Shown one piece after another: positions 51,307 to 62,089 of a stretch of DNA of 64,000 bases. The stretch covers positions 19,220,001-19,284,000 of the forward strand of contig CM070633.1 of the NCBI GenBank assembly GCA_036346255.1, read 5' to 3'. Made by a program: the position numbers and the translations under genes. The DNA is from Ampelocalamus luodianensis. Lineage: Eukaryota > Streptophyta > Magnoliopsida > Poales > Poaceae. Under the pieces are notes generated by a model. It made no database searches. It saw only the letters and a program-made list of their open reading frames with translations, and had not been told where the DNA came from. Each line of letters starts with the position of its first letter. Within the stretch, counting starts at the first letter, position 1.

Positions 51307-54020
51307 TGTAACGTCCCAAAATTTGTCTTTTAAAAAATCTTTTGAGTAGTTTAGGTCCCTGAAAATTTCACCAATTTTATTTGAATTAATAAAGCTTAAT
51401 TGGGAATTTTCCTAAATTAAAAATATTTTATTTTACTAATATAAACGTGAATTAAATAAAAACTTGTGTTATTTGGCTTCCTTGTGTTTCAAGGAATTTT
51501 TGGGTATTTTCTGAGATTTTTTCGGATTTATTTGCTATTTATTTGATCTCTCCATATCTTCCTCTACGTTGCACATAAAAGCGAGCCGTTTGCGCCCACG
51601 CGTCCGTCTTGATCTCCTCTTCCAATCCCCTGAATTGGTTTCCTCTAAACCAATCTATTTTCGTCGCAATCTCCAGAAAACCGAGCTCCAACTGGAGTTC
51701 TTCTCCGGCGAACTACGCCTTCGTCCGACATCCGCCCGTCGAACCGTCTGCGGCGTTAGCTTCGTGTCGTCGCCCTCTACGTCATGGTTCCATCCACTTC
51801 GCCCGAAGATCGTCGGAGCACCGTCGGCCATTAAAGCCAAACCGTGTTCATCGCTTTGCTCGCTTCCTCGGTGAGTTTTTCAAAAATCCGACCGCACCAT
51901 CGCGTCCGGCTCGTCCTTTCCTTTCTGTTTTGCCGCTTCGCCGCTGCTACGTCGCCTCCGGCCGCCGGCCACTCCGCGCGAGCACTGTTCATGCATGTGC
52001 ACTATTCATGCATGTATACTGTGCGTTGCGTTCATGTGTTGCTCCTTTGTTCTGTAGCTTTTCTTTTGACTGCGTTCTTAATCAGTTCGGTGGCCTCCTT
52101 TGGAATTCTATCTTAGCTAATCCATTATCTAATCCTCGTTGCCATGACAGTGCCGAACTCATGCCGTCCATCCTGTGTGCCAAAATCATCTTCTGTTGCC
52201 ATCACCTGCCGCCATGCGCAAGAACCAAAGGTAGCAGCTCCTGTTTTCTGTTGCTTGCGTTCCTGTTCATGCCTATTGATCATTTTATTTGTGCAGTGCG
52301 TGTATTCTCAGTTGGTGCATCATCTCTGTTAATTCTTCCTACTCTGCTTGTCATCTTCTTGCGCCAAAACTACGTGGCCAGCAGCAGTTTGCTGTTCTAT
52401 GTTGATTTCTTCTTTGGACCAACGTGTAGCTTTTGTTGATTGTCCTCTATTCTTCGCTAGATCCAGATCAATGCATGTGTATGCACTAATCTCCCTCCTA
52501 TTGACTTGGTCAACATCTTTTCTCTCTACTAATGAGTGGTCCCCACTTGTCATTAAGACAATCAATCCATACATCTAATTCACTCTTTGTTGACTGGACA
52601 CTTATGTCAGTTAACCTTTTTAAGCCATATAAATATCTATTCATCTCACTTACATGTAGACCCCACATGTCATCGTCCTAATTAAACACCTTATTTATTT
52701 ATCTCTCTTACATGCGGGTCTCGCATGTTAGTAACTCTTAGTCAACCCTAGCCATGAGCTTAGTCCACCGTGGACTAGCATATCTCTGTGGACCTGGTCT
52801 ATAGACTAGTGGCCCACATGTCAACCCCTAATCCTATTTTCGGGAATTAATTTAATTCTTGAAAATCCTTTTATCTTATTGGTCCCACATGTCACTCTCT
52901 CTACCTTATTTCTGGAATTACTTCAATTGTAGAAATCCATACATACCAGTCGGTCCCACCTATTATACACTCATTCTTTTTTTAATATTTTCGGAATAGA
53001 ATATTCTGAGAATATTCCGTAGAGCTTTTTCATCATTTCATGTGAATTCCAATCTTCCGAGAGCCATATCTTCTTCATCCGAATTCCGATTGAACCCATT
53101 CAAGTTTCTAAATTCATCTAAATTCAATATCTATCTTTCCGTACCATTCAATTTCAATTTGGAGTTTATTTGATTTGCCTTTTGAATTTAGTTTATTTTG
53201 CGCTTTTTTCTCGTTACACTACTACAAAACAGGCTATAGAAGACATCCTATCACAGACGGGTTAATTTGAATCCGTCTGTGTTGGGTCTGTTGGGCGCGG
53301 CATTTGCTTTGCCGGCCTATCACAGACGGTTCTTACTAGAAAACCGTCTGTGATGACAGTTCCGAACCGTCTGTGATGGCTTTTTCTGTAGTAGTGTTAG
53401 ATGCCGAAGTTCCGGAATCGTCCGAAGGAGCTGAAGATCAAGCAAGTAGAGGATTGAAGATAAAATAAGATCATCATTGCTATAGCAAGGCAAGTTATAC
53501 CTTTGATCATATTGAACCCAGTTTTCAAAATTACTTTGATTCAAATTATTGCATTTACTTTAAGTAATTATTTAAATGCTTTTGGGTTTAGCTATTAGTC
53601 CAATTTGTTATATCCACTTTGTCTATTGTATGTCATAATCTTTTGTCACCCTAGATTGATTTATATTTAGTTGGTGCTATGGTATTACCAACGCGGGTTG
53701 GTTAGATGCGAGTACAATTGCTTAGCCATGCTACTAGTCTCACTTATCATTTGAGTTGCAATTATGAATTTGACTAAGTGATTATGGAACTTTGTGTAAA
53801 ACTGTGTGCTATGTGTTATTACTTCGTGATGGCATGTGTTGCACTAAAACCAACTGGGTGGTAAAAGATTTGGACTGAGGCAAGTGGTGGAAGCCGTGTG
53901 ATATGGTGGAAGCTGTGTGCTTGGGTTTGATAATCTGTGTGATTTAGTTAGAAATTGGAAGTCTTGCCTTGGTCAATTAAGGACTTAACTTTGTGCGCCA
54001 TTGAACTGAGCCTTACTGTA
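51307..54020 (+). repeat. 3' LTR of the host gypsy element, truncated
   Basis: Starts TGTAACGTCCCAAAATTT. From 52562 it is colinear with 24531-25805. It carries the MITE at 53217-53396 and stops at 54020, where a TG-starting minus-strand LTR begins; the remaining LTR of about 1 kb (equivalent to 25806-26814) is absent from the window. Open frames at 51569-52439 lie in the LTR and look noncoding. Confidence 0.88.
53217..53396. mobile_element. 180-bp CACTA-derived MITE, TSD TTA
   Basis: Begins CACTACTACAAAACAGG and ends TTTTTCTGTAGTAGTG, with the 3-bp duplication TTA (53214-53216, 53397-53399). The partner LTR has the empty site TCGTTAGACGCC at 25181-25192. Inside are two or three ACAGACGG palindromes of the same motif as arrays A-C, so it is a non-autonomous relative of the large CACTA element. 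Confidence 0.93.
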
Positions 54021-54052
54021 TGATGAACACGAAGGTCCGATTGTTGGCCCGA

Positions 54053-54488
54053 TCTTTCGATGAGAATGATAAGTTCGGTAGGCATCGCTCAACTCTCACG
54101 ATCCTGGCTACGAACACGCAAGGCCCGAAACCACGCAATCGCTGAACTGATTGACAAGGCGTTATCAACCGTGCACGAATACGCGGATGACCTAACCACG
54201 AAGGTCGATTCCTGCATACACCGAAGAAGCACGCAAGAACAAGATAAATAAGCAATCTGAAATTGCGAATCTTTCGACGAGAATGATAAGTTCGGTAGGC
54301 GTCGCTCAACTCTCACGATCCTGGCTACGAACACGCAAGGCCCGAAACCACACAATCGCTGAACTGATTGACAAGTCGTTATCAACCGTGCACGAATACC
54401 CGGATGACCTGACCACGAAGGTCGATTCCTGCATACACCGAAGAAGCACGCAAGAACAAGATAAATAAGCAATCTGAAATTGCGAATA
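54053..54488. repeat. 218-bp tandem duplication
   Basis: CTTTCGATGAGAATGATAAG at 54053 recurs as CTTTCGACGAGAATGATAAG at 54271; the two 218-bp copies differ at only a few bases through GCAATCTGAAATTGCGAAT. It lies in the presumed U5/R part of the LTR. Confidence 0.95.
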
Positions 54489-54632
54489 CGAATTAAATAT
54501 TTGATAATTTGGGATTCTGAAGCGGTATTATGGTTGGTCTAGTCGACACAAGCCAATACACGAAGTTGCATGAAAGCTAACTTTTAACTAAACAAAATCC
54601 AAGTAAAACTAAAGGGGTACGACCTCCTTATA

Positions 54633-54641
54633 TAGGGGGAG
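54633..54641 (-). promoter_or_regulatory. TATA box of the Gag-only element LTR
   Basis: Minus strand CCCCCTATATAAGGAGG, a good TATA element placed in the LTR upstream of the duplicated segment. Confidence 0.55.
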
Positions 54642-54912
54642 GAAGCCGCAAATGTCTAAGCGCTAGCAATGTGGTACTATTCATGGGTTACTATTCATGT
54701 GAACAGTGATCGTGAACAGTAACCGTGAACAGTGCGTACGACCCAGGTGGAGGTGGCCGACCCAAATAACCTAGAACGATGGTTGCTCTTTGGGCCAAAT
54801 AATTGATACAAATACAAGACCCTCGGCCCAATGTGAGGTGACGCAGCACCAAATTTAAGTGAAGTGTATTCATCGGCACGTTGAAGTAGCGTTTGACGCA
54901 GCCGAATCGATG

Positions 54913-57048
54913 TCAGTCGAGTAGCCCGGTTGGAGGTGGAGTAGCGGTCGTATCCGAAGGGTTGATGTCCTCATCATCCTCCCCTTGTTGCATTTGAGTC
55001 ATCCTCGACTCATGCTCATCCTCCAGCTGCAAAAGAAGCTTTAAAACATGGAGCAACACATTCTCATCTTTCTGCAAAATGTTAGAAATAGCAGGTGGCA
55101 AAGAAATAGAGAAAGTTGTGGAAATGACAAGTGATTGTGCATGCATCAAATCATCACAAGTATATTTTCTCATAGCATTCCGTTTGCAACTCAATTTGCA
55201 AGTATAAGTGAAGTAAACAGTAGAGTTATGCATTGCCCGGTTATGAAATAAAATTGTCCTCAACTTTTGGAAGTTAATGGGCAGCACAACAATGGAGTTC
55301 AAAGTGCACAAGTCAATCATATAATTAGAGTTCAATTGAGTAATGGCAAAATCATCCAGCAAGGGTGAAAAGATTTGTAAATTCTTCCATACTTTAACAT
55401 CATTATTCATATTGTCAATGCTATATTGTGCAATAAGAGGTGAACATATAGGTATAGGAGAATCCACAAAATTCAACACACCGGAATTGTTGTTCGAAAC
55501 AACAAGCTTCAAATCATCCATGTGATCACATGTTATGCATATTCGATATACAAGAAATTGATTGTCTACACCATAATCTCCAATCAAATTAAACTTATAT
55601 CCAGGGGTGTAGGCGCTAAACAAGGATTTTGAACATGCAATTACAGAAACTTTTTCCATGGCATATGACAATTTCACAGGTGGATCCAACATAATGTAAC
55701 ATAAAGAGTCAGCAGGAGAAATTCTAGTCAAAATGTCTTTATGTCTAACCAATTCCACATGATCATTGTATGCGATTAAATCATCACATGAACCATTCAA
55801 AACAGCAGGCAATTCAATTATGTCAGCACATGGTGCACTCAAGTCAACCGGTAAATCAACAAGTTTATCACATGGTGCACTCAACTCATCTGGCAAATCA
55901 ATCAAATAATCACAGGATTCATGCAAATTCTCAATAATATCAGATTCTGTATGTAGAAAATTAATTTCTACCTTCTCAGCACTAGATTCATCCACCTCAT
56001 GTGATGCAGTGGTTTCTACAACAATCTGATTTTCCCTTTGCTCAATGATACTAGGCATGAAATCATGGTTATTGGTCTTAGGTTGAGTGTTCAAATCAGT
56101 ACCTTTGGTATTACCTTGTAGACTCGACTCAGATGATGTTGGTATGGAAGTTCGTGAGTAGTTAAAAGCTTTTTCTTCTTCTTCTTGCTCTAGCTCAATT
56201 AACAATGAGTGAGCCAAGGGTGCAAGATAACGAGACAGAGTAACGCCCACAGCAGTAGGGGCGGCAATCATGGTAGATGCAGCAGCAGGAGAAGCAACCG
56301 AAGATGATCTTGATGCGGAGGTTTGTACCGTGCGCGTATTTGTTTCATGTATACGCGAAGGTGTAGTGAAAGTAGACGAAAAAGCACAAACGGTCTTGGA
56401 TTGTCGTCCCTGTACTTCTTTTTCAACTTGGCAAGCAAGACGAAACAAACGAGTGACAGTGGGAGGTTTATAAACAAGTTTATTCCGATTTTGATGGTTT
56501 AATCCTCCTAGAAATCTAGTTATCTTCGCACCTTTAGTTTCTTCTAAACCATAACGAGACAAAGCAGTTTGCAAATCTCGATAATAATCCTCTACAGAAC
56601 TACTACCTTGTCTTAAGCGTTGTAATTTATTAAGCAATTCATGAGAATAATATGAAGGTACAAATCTATGTCTCATTGCTCTCTTCAAAGCATGCCATGT
56701 TCTAGGTATGTTCTGATTAGTACGACAGTATTCACTCCACCAAATAGATGCAAAATCATAAAACACACGGGTAACAGCCCTAACTTTTAGATGATCAGGA
56801 AATTCATGGCATGCAAATAATTGTTGTACAGCTAATTCCCATGTGATATAAGCATCAGGATCATAATTCCCAGCAAAAGAGGGTACAGTGAAGTTAATTT
56901 TATGAGATATACTATCACTATCATATACCTCCCATGGTGAAAAAGCTTATCTCAAGTGTGCCACTTCCTTATTCACTATCTTGCACTCCCGTCCAACAGT
57001 TCGAAGAAGAGGTGGATATATCTTGCAATCATTCCGTGAACCTGCCAT
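54913..57048 (-). pseudogene. gag: Gag fused to a long C-terminal region of unknown function; one internal stop
   Basis: The frame starts at ATG 57048-57046 (MAGSRNDCKIYPPLL), has one in-frame TAA at 56947-56949, and is then open to 54913: 712 codons in all, of which 617 residues follow the Met at 56766. The N-terminal third is a classic gypsy capsid: NYDPDAYITWELAVQQLF, IWWSEYCRTNQNIPRTW, RFVPSYYSHELLNKLQRL, VEDYYRDLQTALSRYG, ITRFLGGLNHQNRN. No zinc knuckle, protease or RT follows. Instead there are about 450 residues of unrecognised sequence, including an approximate repeat of the form CDxLIDLPxELSAP (three to four copies, about residues 280-345 of the 617), and a C-terminus ending PPTGLLD. 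The long intact frame suggests recent coding constraint. Confidence 0.8.
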
Positions 57049-57355
57049 AGTTAGTAGAAAACAAAGAAACAAATCACAAGTATATGTTCCTATCAACTAC
57101 TAGGATTTGGAGGCTCAACCAAGTCACTCACACTCAAGCTTATACCCAGTTCTTACAAGTTCTTACCAATGCAGCAAGGAAGTGGTACAACCGGTGGCTG
57201 GTTTGTGATACTCTCACTTGCGACCAGCCCAACGATTGCGAGGAACGACACCTACTGAGTTAGTAGGAACGGCGGCCTGGTGGCAGTGCGGTGGCGTCCC
57301 CCTTTGGCAACCGCGGCTGTTCGGCTCCCCGCGGCGTCTCGAGATAGTGAGTTCG
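57049..57355 (-). other. Leader of the Gag-only element
   Basis: Noncoding, GC-rich toward 57355. No primer-binding site is visible. Homology to the orf0-containing element resumes at about 57355 (CAACACCTACAAC against the region near 41213). Confidence 0.45.
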
Positions 57356-58184
57356 CAACACCTACAACCTAGATATAGTCATCCTGGTTAAAGTTCACCC
57401 GAAACTCATCTAAAAGGTGAGCTCCAAGTGATCCTGTGTCTATGGGGCTCAAGGGATTGTAAAGATGTCGTGGAGATCCTAGCAAAGAAAGGTGACCGCC
57501 AGGGGGTGCCGACCACGGTGTGTGAGGAAAATCTGTAGACATCCGGGCTCAGCGACGCTATCCATAAGTAGATACTAGCCCTGCCACTTCTGGAAGTCGA
57601 AACCCTAGTGGGGTTGCAACAGCTGGAGAGATCTTGTTGCCACCATAAATCACGTTACGAGAAACACAATTCATGTTGACTCCGATCTGGAGGTACTCTT
57701 GGGCTTCTCTAAGACGGCATCGGGTCTCCCACAGCTTGTACATGTTGCAGCGATGGATTTGGTCCATGATGTGAACCAACCTCGCTAACTAGCGTACTTG
57801 TGTGTCCTCTCCAAACTGGATCTCATCGAACGTGTTCACCTCTGCGACAGGACCTTGTTTCGGGATGTGGTCGTAGGGTGGCTAGGACATCTCCGTCAGA
57901 TCATGATGAAGATGCCTCATAACCCCACTTGGTGCTTCCTGAATGGCCATGGGTTCAGAGGTGGCATGAACTTGGATATACTATGGAATGCTTCCTAGCA
58001 CCTGTCTAGCAATAATGTTGACTACACCTAGATACTCCTCCATCCCAGGTCCTCGATCCCGACGGTAGATGGCATACTCCGGATGGTAGGTGAAATTGGC
58101 TCGCCACATCATATCTCGCAACAATGTGGGATATCGGTCTACTTCCTTAGCACGGGTCTCCTTGACCAAATACCAGCTACTCAT
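57356..58184 (-). pseudogene. Second copy of orf0 (diverged, broken)
   Basis: Frames 58184-57981 (MSSWYLVKETRAKEVDRYP, LLRDMMWRANFTYHP, YRRDRGPGMEEYLG) and 57779-57558 (YKLWETRCRLREAQEYL, VIYGGNKISP) match the orf0 at 41305-41938 block for block; by eye the first block agrees at roughly three of four residues. Frame changes between the two halves break it. Downstream gag is absent because the Gag-only element abuts at about 57355. Function unknown. Confidence 0.65.
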
Positions 58185-58391
58185 CTAAAGCACACAAGGA
58201 CAAGGTAAGTGAGCAAAACAGTTTATAAATCCAGCTGAAAGTTGGGGATAACAAATGACACTAAGATGGATAAGAAATAAAAGACTTTCATTACTTAAGG
58301 TTTCTGTAAATATTTTTCTACTTTAGAAAATAACTTCACAGAAGACCCACTAATGCTAACGACCATGCTATTTCTAACCTACAGTTAGTAT

Positions 58392-58404
58392 GGCTCTAAT
58401 ACCA
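58392..58404 (-). other. Primer-binding site of the truncated minus-strand element
   Basis: Minus strand TGGTATTAGAGCC, one base from the usual TGGTATCAGAGCC, four bases from the LTR end. Confidence 0.75.
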
Positions 58405-58408
58405 GTGC

Positions 58409-61008
58409 TGTGAGACCCTGAAATCAAAATCGGTTTCAAGTCAAGAGCATATAACAGAGACATAGCTCTTAACAAGAAACAAATCCGATTCTAGTTTCTC
58501 TAGATATGTGTCTCACATTAGTTCCCAAGATCAAAGACTAATGTGCACATATCCTATACAACATTAGTACACAGTCATACACAAGTCATACATACTTATA
58601 ACATTAATTTTTACAAGACTGGTGTTCGGTACACAAATTATACAAATCACCCTCTTGGTCGTGAGGATCATTGAGGTGGTTGTGAGGATCATAGAGGTGA
58701 TCGTGAGGAGGTCGTGAGGATCATAGAGTTGGTCGTGAGGAAAGAGGGTGGCCTCAGCAAAAAGATCAAGAGGGTGGTCTTGGCAAAAAGACCAAGAGTC
58801 GGGTCGTGACCTAAGGGTGGTTTTGACCAAAAAGGGTGGTCTTTACAAAAAGACCGAGAGGGTGGTCTTTGCAAAAAGACCAAGAGGGTGGTCGTGACCT
58901 AGAGTGGTCTTGACCAAAAAGGATGGTCTTTATAAAAAGATCGAGAGGGTGGTCTTTGCAAAAAGACCAAGAGGGTGGTCGTGACCTAGGGTGGTCTTGA
59001 CTAAAAAGGGTGATGTTTACAAAAAGACCGAGAGGGTAGTCTTTGCAGAAAGACTAAGAGGGTGGACTTTACAAAAAGACCAAGGGATCACACAGAGGTC
59101 CTAATGAGACCACATATGGTCACAGGTGGTACAACTACAAGCACGAGCTAAAAAATGAAAAAGATTCACAAGACAAATACGTGAGCTAAGAAAAAGGCTA
59201 GAGAGATCCAAGAATTAGCTCCAGCAACGGTGACCGAAAAGAGGATGATGAGAGCTACATGAGGACAAGAAAACCTAAACAAAAACACACAGAAAGAAAG
59301 GTCAGAAAGGCTTAACTAAATCTCACTTAAGCTCTGATAAGAAGGAAATGAACAAAGGCTTACCAGATTAGGAATGAGAATGAAGGAACATAAGTTGACC
59401 GAAAATCCAAATTCCAGATAACCCTATGAATCAAAAGATAAATTGATTGAGGGGTTTTGCTCACAATATCTTAAGACAAGATATGACAAGCAAGAAATAT
59501 GAGGGAGCTCACTGGAGCGCAAAATCACGACGGCGGCATTCCGGGCGTGCTCTGGACTAACAAAGGATGACCTTGGGGTCCAGAAGCTATGATCAAAACA
59601 AACAAAACACATTAGCACCAAGGATAAGGTATGGCAAAACAGAAAGAATGGCACAGAGACGAGAGGATACGCTTCATTGAGGAGGAAGAAACAATGGCCG
59701 CCATCATTTGGTCGAAAGAATGGCACAGTGGTTTTGATGGTCCTCTACGGTCACTTCTAATACAAAATGGATTCGTGGCAATACCAAATTAAGCATTGTC
59801 AGCAATGGTGAAGCCATGTGGCGCTGCTTGCCCAAAAATCGCGGGTGCGAAGCCACCTCACGTGCAATGTGCTCGGTGCTATCACAACGGCGCGGAGCAG
59901 ATGAAGAAGAGAGAGACTTACAAGTGGGCCATGGCTGCCAATCTCAAAGAAATGATGTGATAGAGATTGAAGAGACGCGAACGATTTGATCTAGTTTCAA
60001 TGGTTCGGATTGAAAATGTTGTTTGGCTGTCCAAACATTCCAAATCCATGTGAGCAGTCCGATCTAGATCCTACGGTCCTAAGTCAAGGCACGTTCGAAG
60101 GTCCAGATGTTACCGCGCCATTCGGCGCTTGAATTTAAATCTAGCGGCTCGCACGCGATGGGCTTACCCCATTGAAAACAGCGTGGTTGGATTTAAAATA
60201 GACGGCGTAGATCATGTGGGGTGCTCGGAGGTCCGAACATCCCAGTTATGTGGACGATTGGATGAAGATCCAATGGTCCCAAGATGACGTGCGTTTAAAA
60301 CTCAACCGAAGGAAAAGGACATTGTCCGATTAAAAAAGGGACAACCTAGGTTGATTAAGGCGTTCGGTGGTCAGAACAGCTCGATTGACCTGGACAGTCC
60401 GATGCAAATCGGATGGCCCGATCACAACTAAGGTTTGGCTCGGTCAAAAGAACTTGGCCCGAGTTGTTCCGAGTGGCACAAGGTTGGGTCAAGCCAAATT
60501 GCATGGGTCTGGGTCACTACAGTGCCAAGAGGCTCGGTTGGGTCCGACTAGTTTAACTAGATCCAAAATCAAACTTAAAAGTTTGACTAGAGGTTCAAAA
60601 ATATCAAATAAATTTATAAAAATTAAAAAATAGAGAAACTACTGGGATAATATAGATCCCCTAAAAATTCTGAGACTTCTTTGTTCAAGTTTTAAATACT
60701 TAATTTAAAATACTTGGCTGAATTGTTTTAAGTAAGGAATACATATTTTTCTCAAGGTCAAACTGACCTCTAAAAATTTGACGAAAACTATATTAAATCA
60801 TGATAATTAAACTAGTATTTGATTAAATTATTTTCTAGGGTTCTTTCCAAGCATTCTCTTTAGTTTTCTTATGGAAGTTCCATTTCAAGTTTTAAATTTG
60901 TTTGAATTTGAGATTTTTAAAAGCAACCTATTGTGCAAATGATCCAAAATGACATGTATGCTCATGAAATGGACCTAAAATCCATTAACTGAAATTGGGA
61001 CTGTGACA
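58409..61008 (-). repeat. 5' LTR of a truncated Tekay-like element (2.6 kb)
   Basis: On the minus strand it starts TGTCACAGTCCCAATTTC and ends GATTTCAGGGTCTCACA, followed by the primer-binding site and orf0. The start resembles that of the element at 46866 (TGTCACATCCCC). It interrupts an LTR tail that continues at 61009. The other half of its element is not in the window, so no duplication can be checked. Confidence 0.75.
58640..59095. repeat. 87-bp tandem repeat (GGTGGTC-rich) inside LTR
   Basis: Blocks of GGGTGGTCGTGACCTAG start at 58886 and 58973, an 87-bp step, with an older copy near 58800. Each unit is built from about three related segments of the form GGGTGGTCTTTGCAAAAAGACC. Open frames over it (58564-58883) are repeat artefacts. 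Confidence 0.85.
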
Positions 61009-61551
61009 TGCTTTGTGCTGAAAATGAACCCTATAGCCTTCTCCTTTGATTCAGCTTGCATGTAGCTATGTATAGGTTTGTTATTCGTAAGTGTTGCGAG
61101 TACAATCTTCGTACTCAGTTGCATTGATTAATTGTTGCAGAGGAGGTTGATCTCCAAGGGATCGACTATTGTGAGACCGACTTCGGGCAGGATGACTAGC
61201 TTGGAGGTTTTCGGTCAGGTTGCCTTGTGGGTAAGGGCAAACCAGTCGGCTTTTCTTCTGGTGCCATCTTATGGTTATGTTTCCACTTCAAGTCTGAGAA
61301 CTTTCATTACCGCTATTTGGCCGGTCGGCCGTATGTATGAAACAAAAGTTATGATGATTTTGTTGTAACCTTTTGTGACTACGGTAATGAAATATTGTTG
61401 TATGGCATTGATATTGATATTGTTTTCTGAAAAGTGTGTGTATACCGCTCCTGGGAGGTATACAATACATCATGGATGGGATATTTGGTTTGTAATACTA
61501 GATCCAATGGATGGTTAAGTATTACAAGCCAAATAGCTGGTGGCCCTCACA
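61009..61551 (+). repeat. Tail of a forward Tekay-like LTR
   Basis: Shares order and wording with LTR ends at 4430-4939 and 10420-10963: CTTGCATGTAGC, TTGTTGCAGAGGA, TTGCCTTGTGGGT, GCCATCTTATGG, GGTTAAGTATTACAAGCCAAAT, ending GGCCCTCACA. The 5' part is missing, displaced by the 2.6-kb LTR at 58409-61008. The open frame 61132-61368 lies within it and is not a gene. Confidence 0.7.
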
Positions 61552-61914
61552 TCTTCTGCTTTCTTCTGTTGGAGAAATCAGCTTCAATTCGACCATCTTA
61601 AAAGATCAATCCGGCCCGATCAGGAGTGGTCGGAATAGGCTAATCAATTATTTCCAATTACAGACGGTTCCAAGAAATAACCGTCTGTGAATTTAGTTGT
61701 ATCACAGACGGTTCTTCTTCAGAACCGTCCGTGATACTTCACAGATGGTCTTCAATATGAATCATCTGTGATATTACCTCTTCACATATGGTTTTTAACG
61801 CAGCCAGTAACACAGACGTTCTCTAAACCAACGCTGTCTATGATTGCATGTAATACAGACAGTTTTGATCAACCGTCTGTGATGAGGCGTCCAGTATTAG
61901 CCTTTTTGTAGTAT
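61552..61914. mobile_element. CACTA-type fragment or decayed MITE
   Basis: Contains several ACAGACGGTT/AACCGTCTGTGA palindromes (61660-61885, later units decayed) and ends GCCTTTTTGTAGTATG, a degenerate form of the TGTAGTAGTG terminus. No opposite terminus was recognised. Confidence 0.65.
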
Positions 61915-62089
61915 GATGCATGCTTGGTTAGAGTTTAAAATGTGATATCCGTATGTATCACCATCTTTTAATTGCTTGATGCGCCTCATGTGGTAAACGG
62001 AAATATTATTTCTATAAGGTTTGGGGTTCCGTTTCAACGCATGGGCATCCTACTAGTATATACTAATAACTAGGTCCAATACTCTGTAT
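61915..62089. other. AT-rich spacer, no feature
   Basis: No open frame or repeat recognised. Confidence 0.4.

Larger units (their letters stand above)
24531..54020 (+). mobile_element. Host gypsy-type retrotransposon (old, defective, truncated)
   Basis: Forward element: part of the 5' LTR (24531-26814, the rest lying left of the CACTA insertion), primer-binding site TGGTATCAGAGTC (46874-46886), gag with several zinc knuckles (47105-48905), pol reduced to fragments (48906-51290), polypurine tract (51294-51306) and 3' LTR (51307-54020, cut off). It is split by the minus-strand element 26817-46866, which landed two bases past the 5' LTR end. From shared blocks the full LTR was about 3.5 kb. Confidence 0.85.
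54021..54912 (-). repeat. 3' LTR of the Gag-only element (right limit uncertain)
   Basis: On the minus strand: repeated CTGTTCAC blocks (54675-54735), a TATA box, then the 218-bp duplicated segment and the end CTTCGTGTTCATCA. The exact LTR start between 54700 and 54912 could not be fixed because no clear polypurine tract is seen. Confidence 0.6.
54021..57355 (-). mobile_element. Minus-strand pol-less LTR element (Gag-only type), 5' end missing
   Basis: The left boundary TGATGAACACG at 54021 is the CA end of a minus-strand LTR, and the host LTR breaks exactly there. The LTR is followed to the right by one long ORF encoding Gag plus an unknown extension, and a leader up to about 57355. Beyond that, sequence matches the orf0 region of a different element. 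No RT, protease or integrase is present, so it would depend on other elements. A 5' LTR and a matching target duplication were not found. Confidence 0.65.

Noticed and set aside
58564..58883. Minus-strand repetitive open frame
   Set aside because: It translates the 87-bp tandem repeat; no protein signature.
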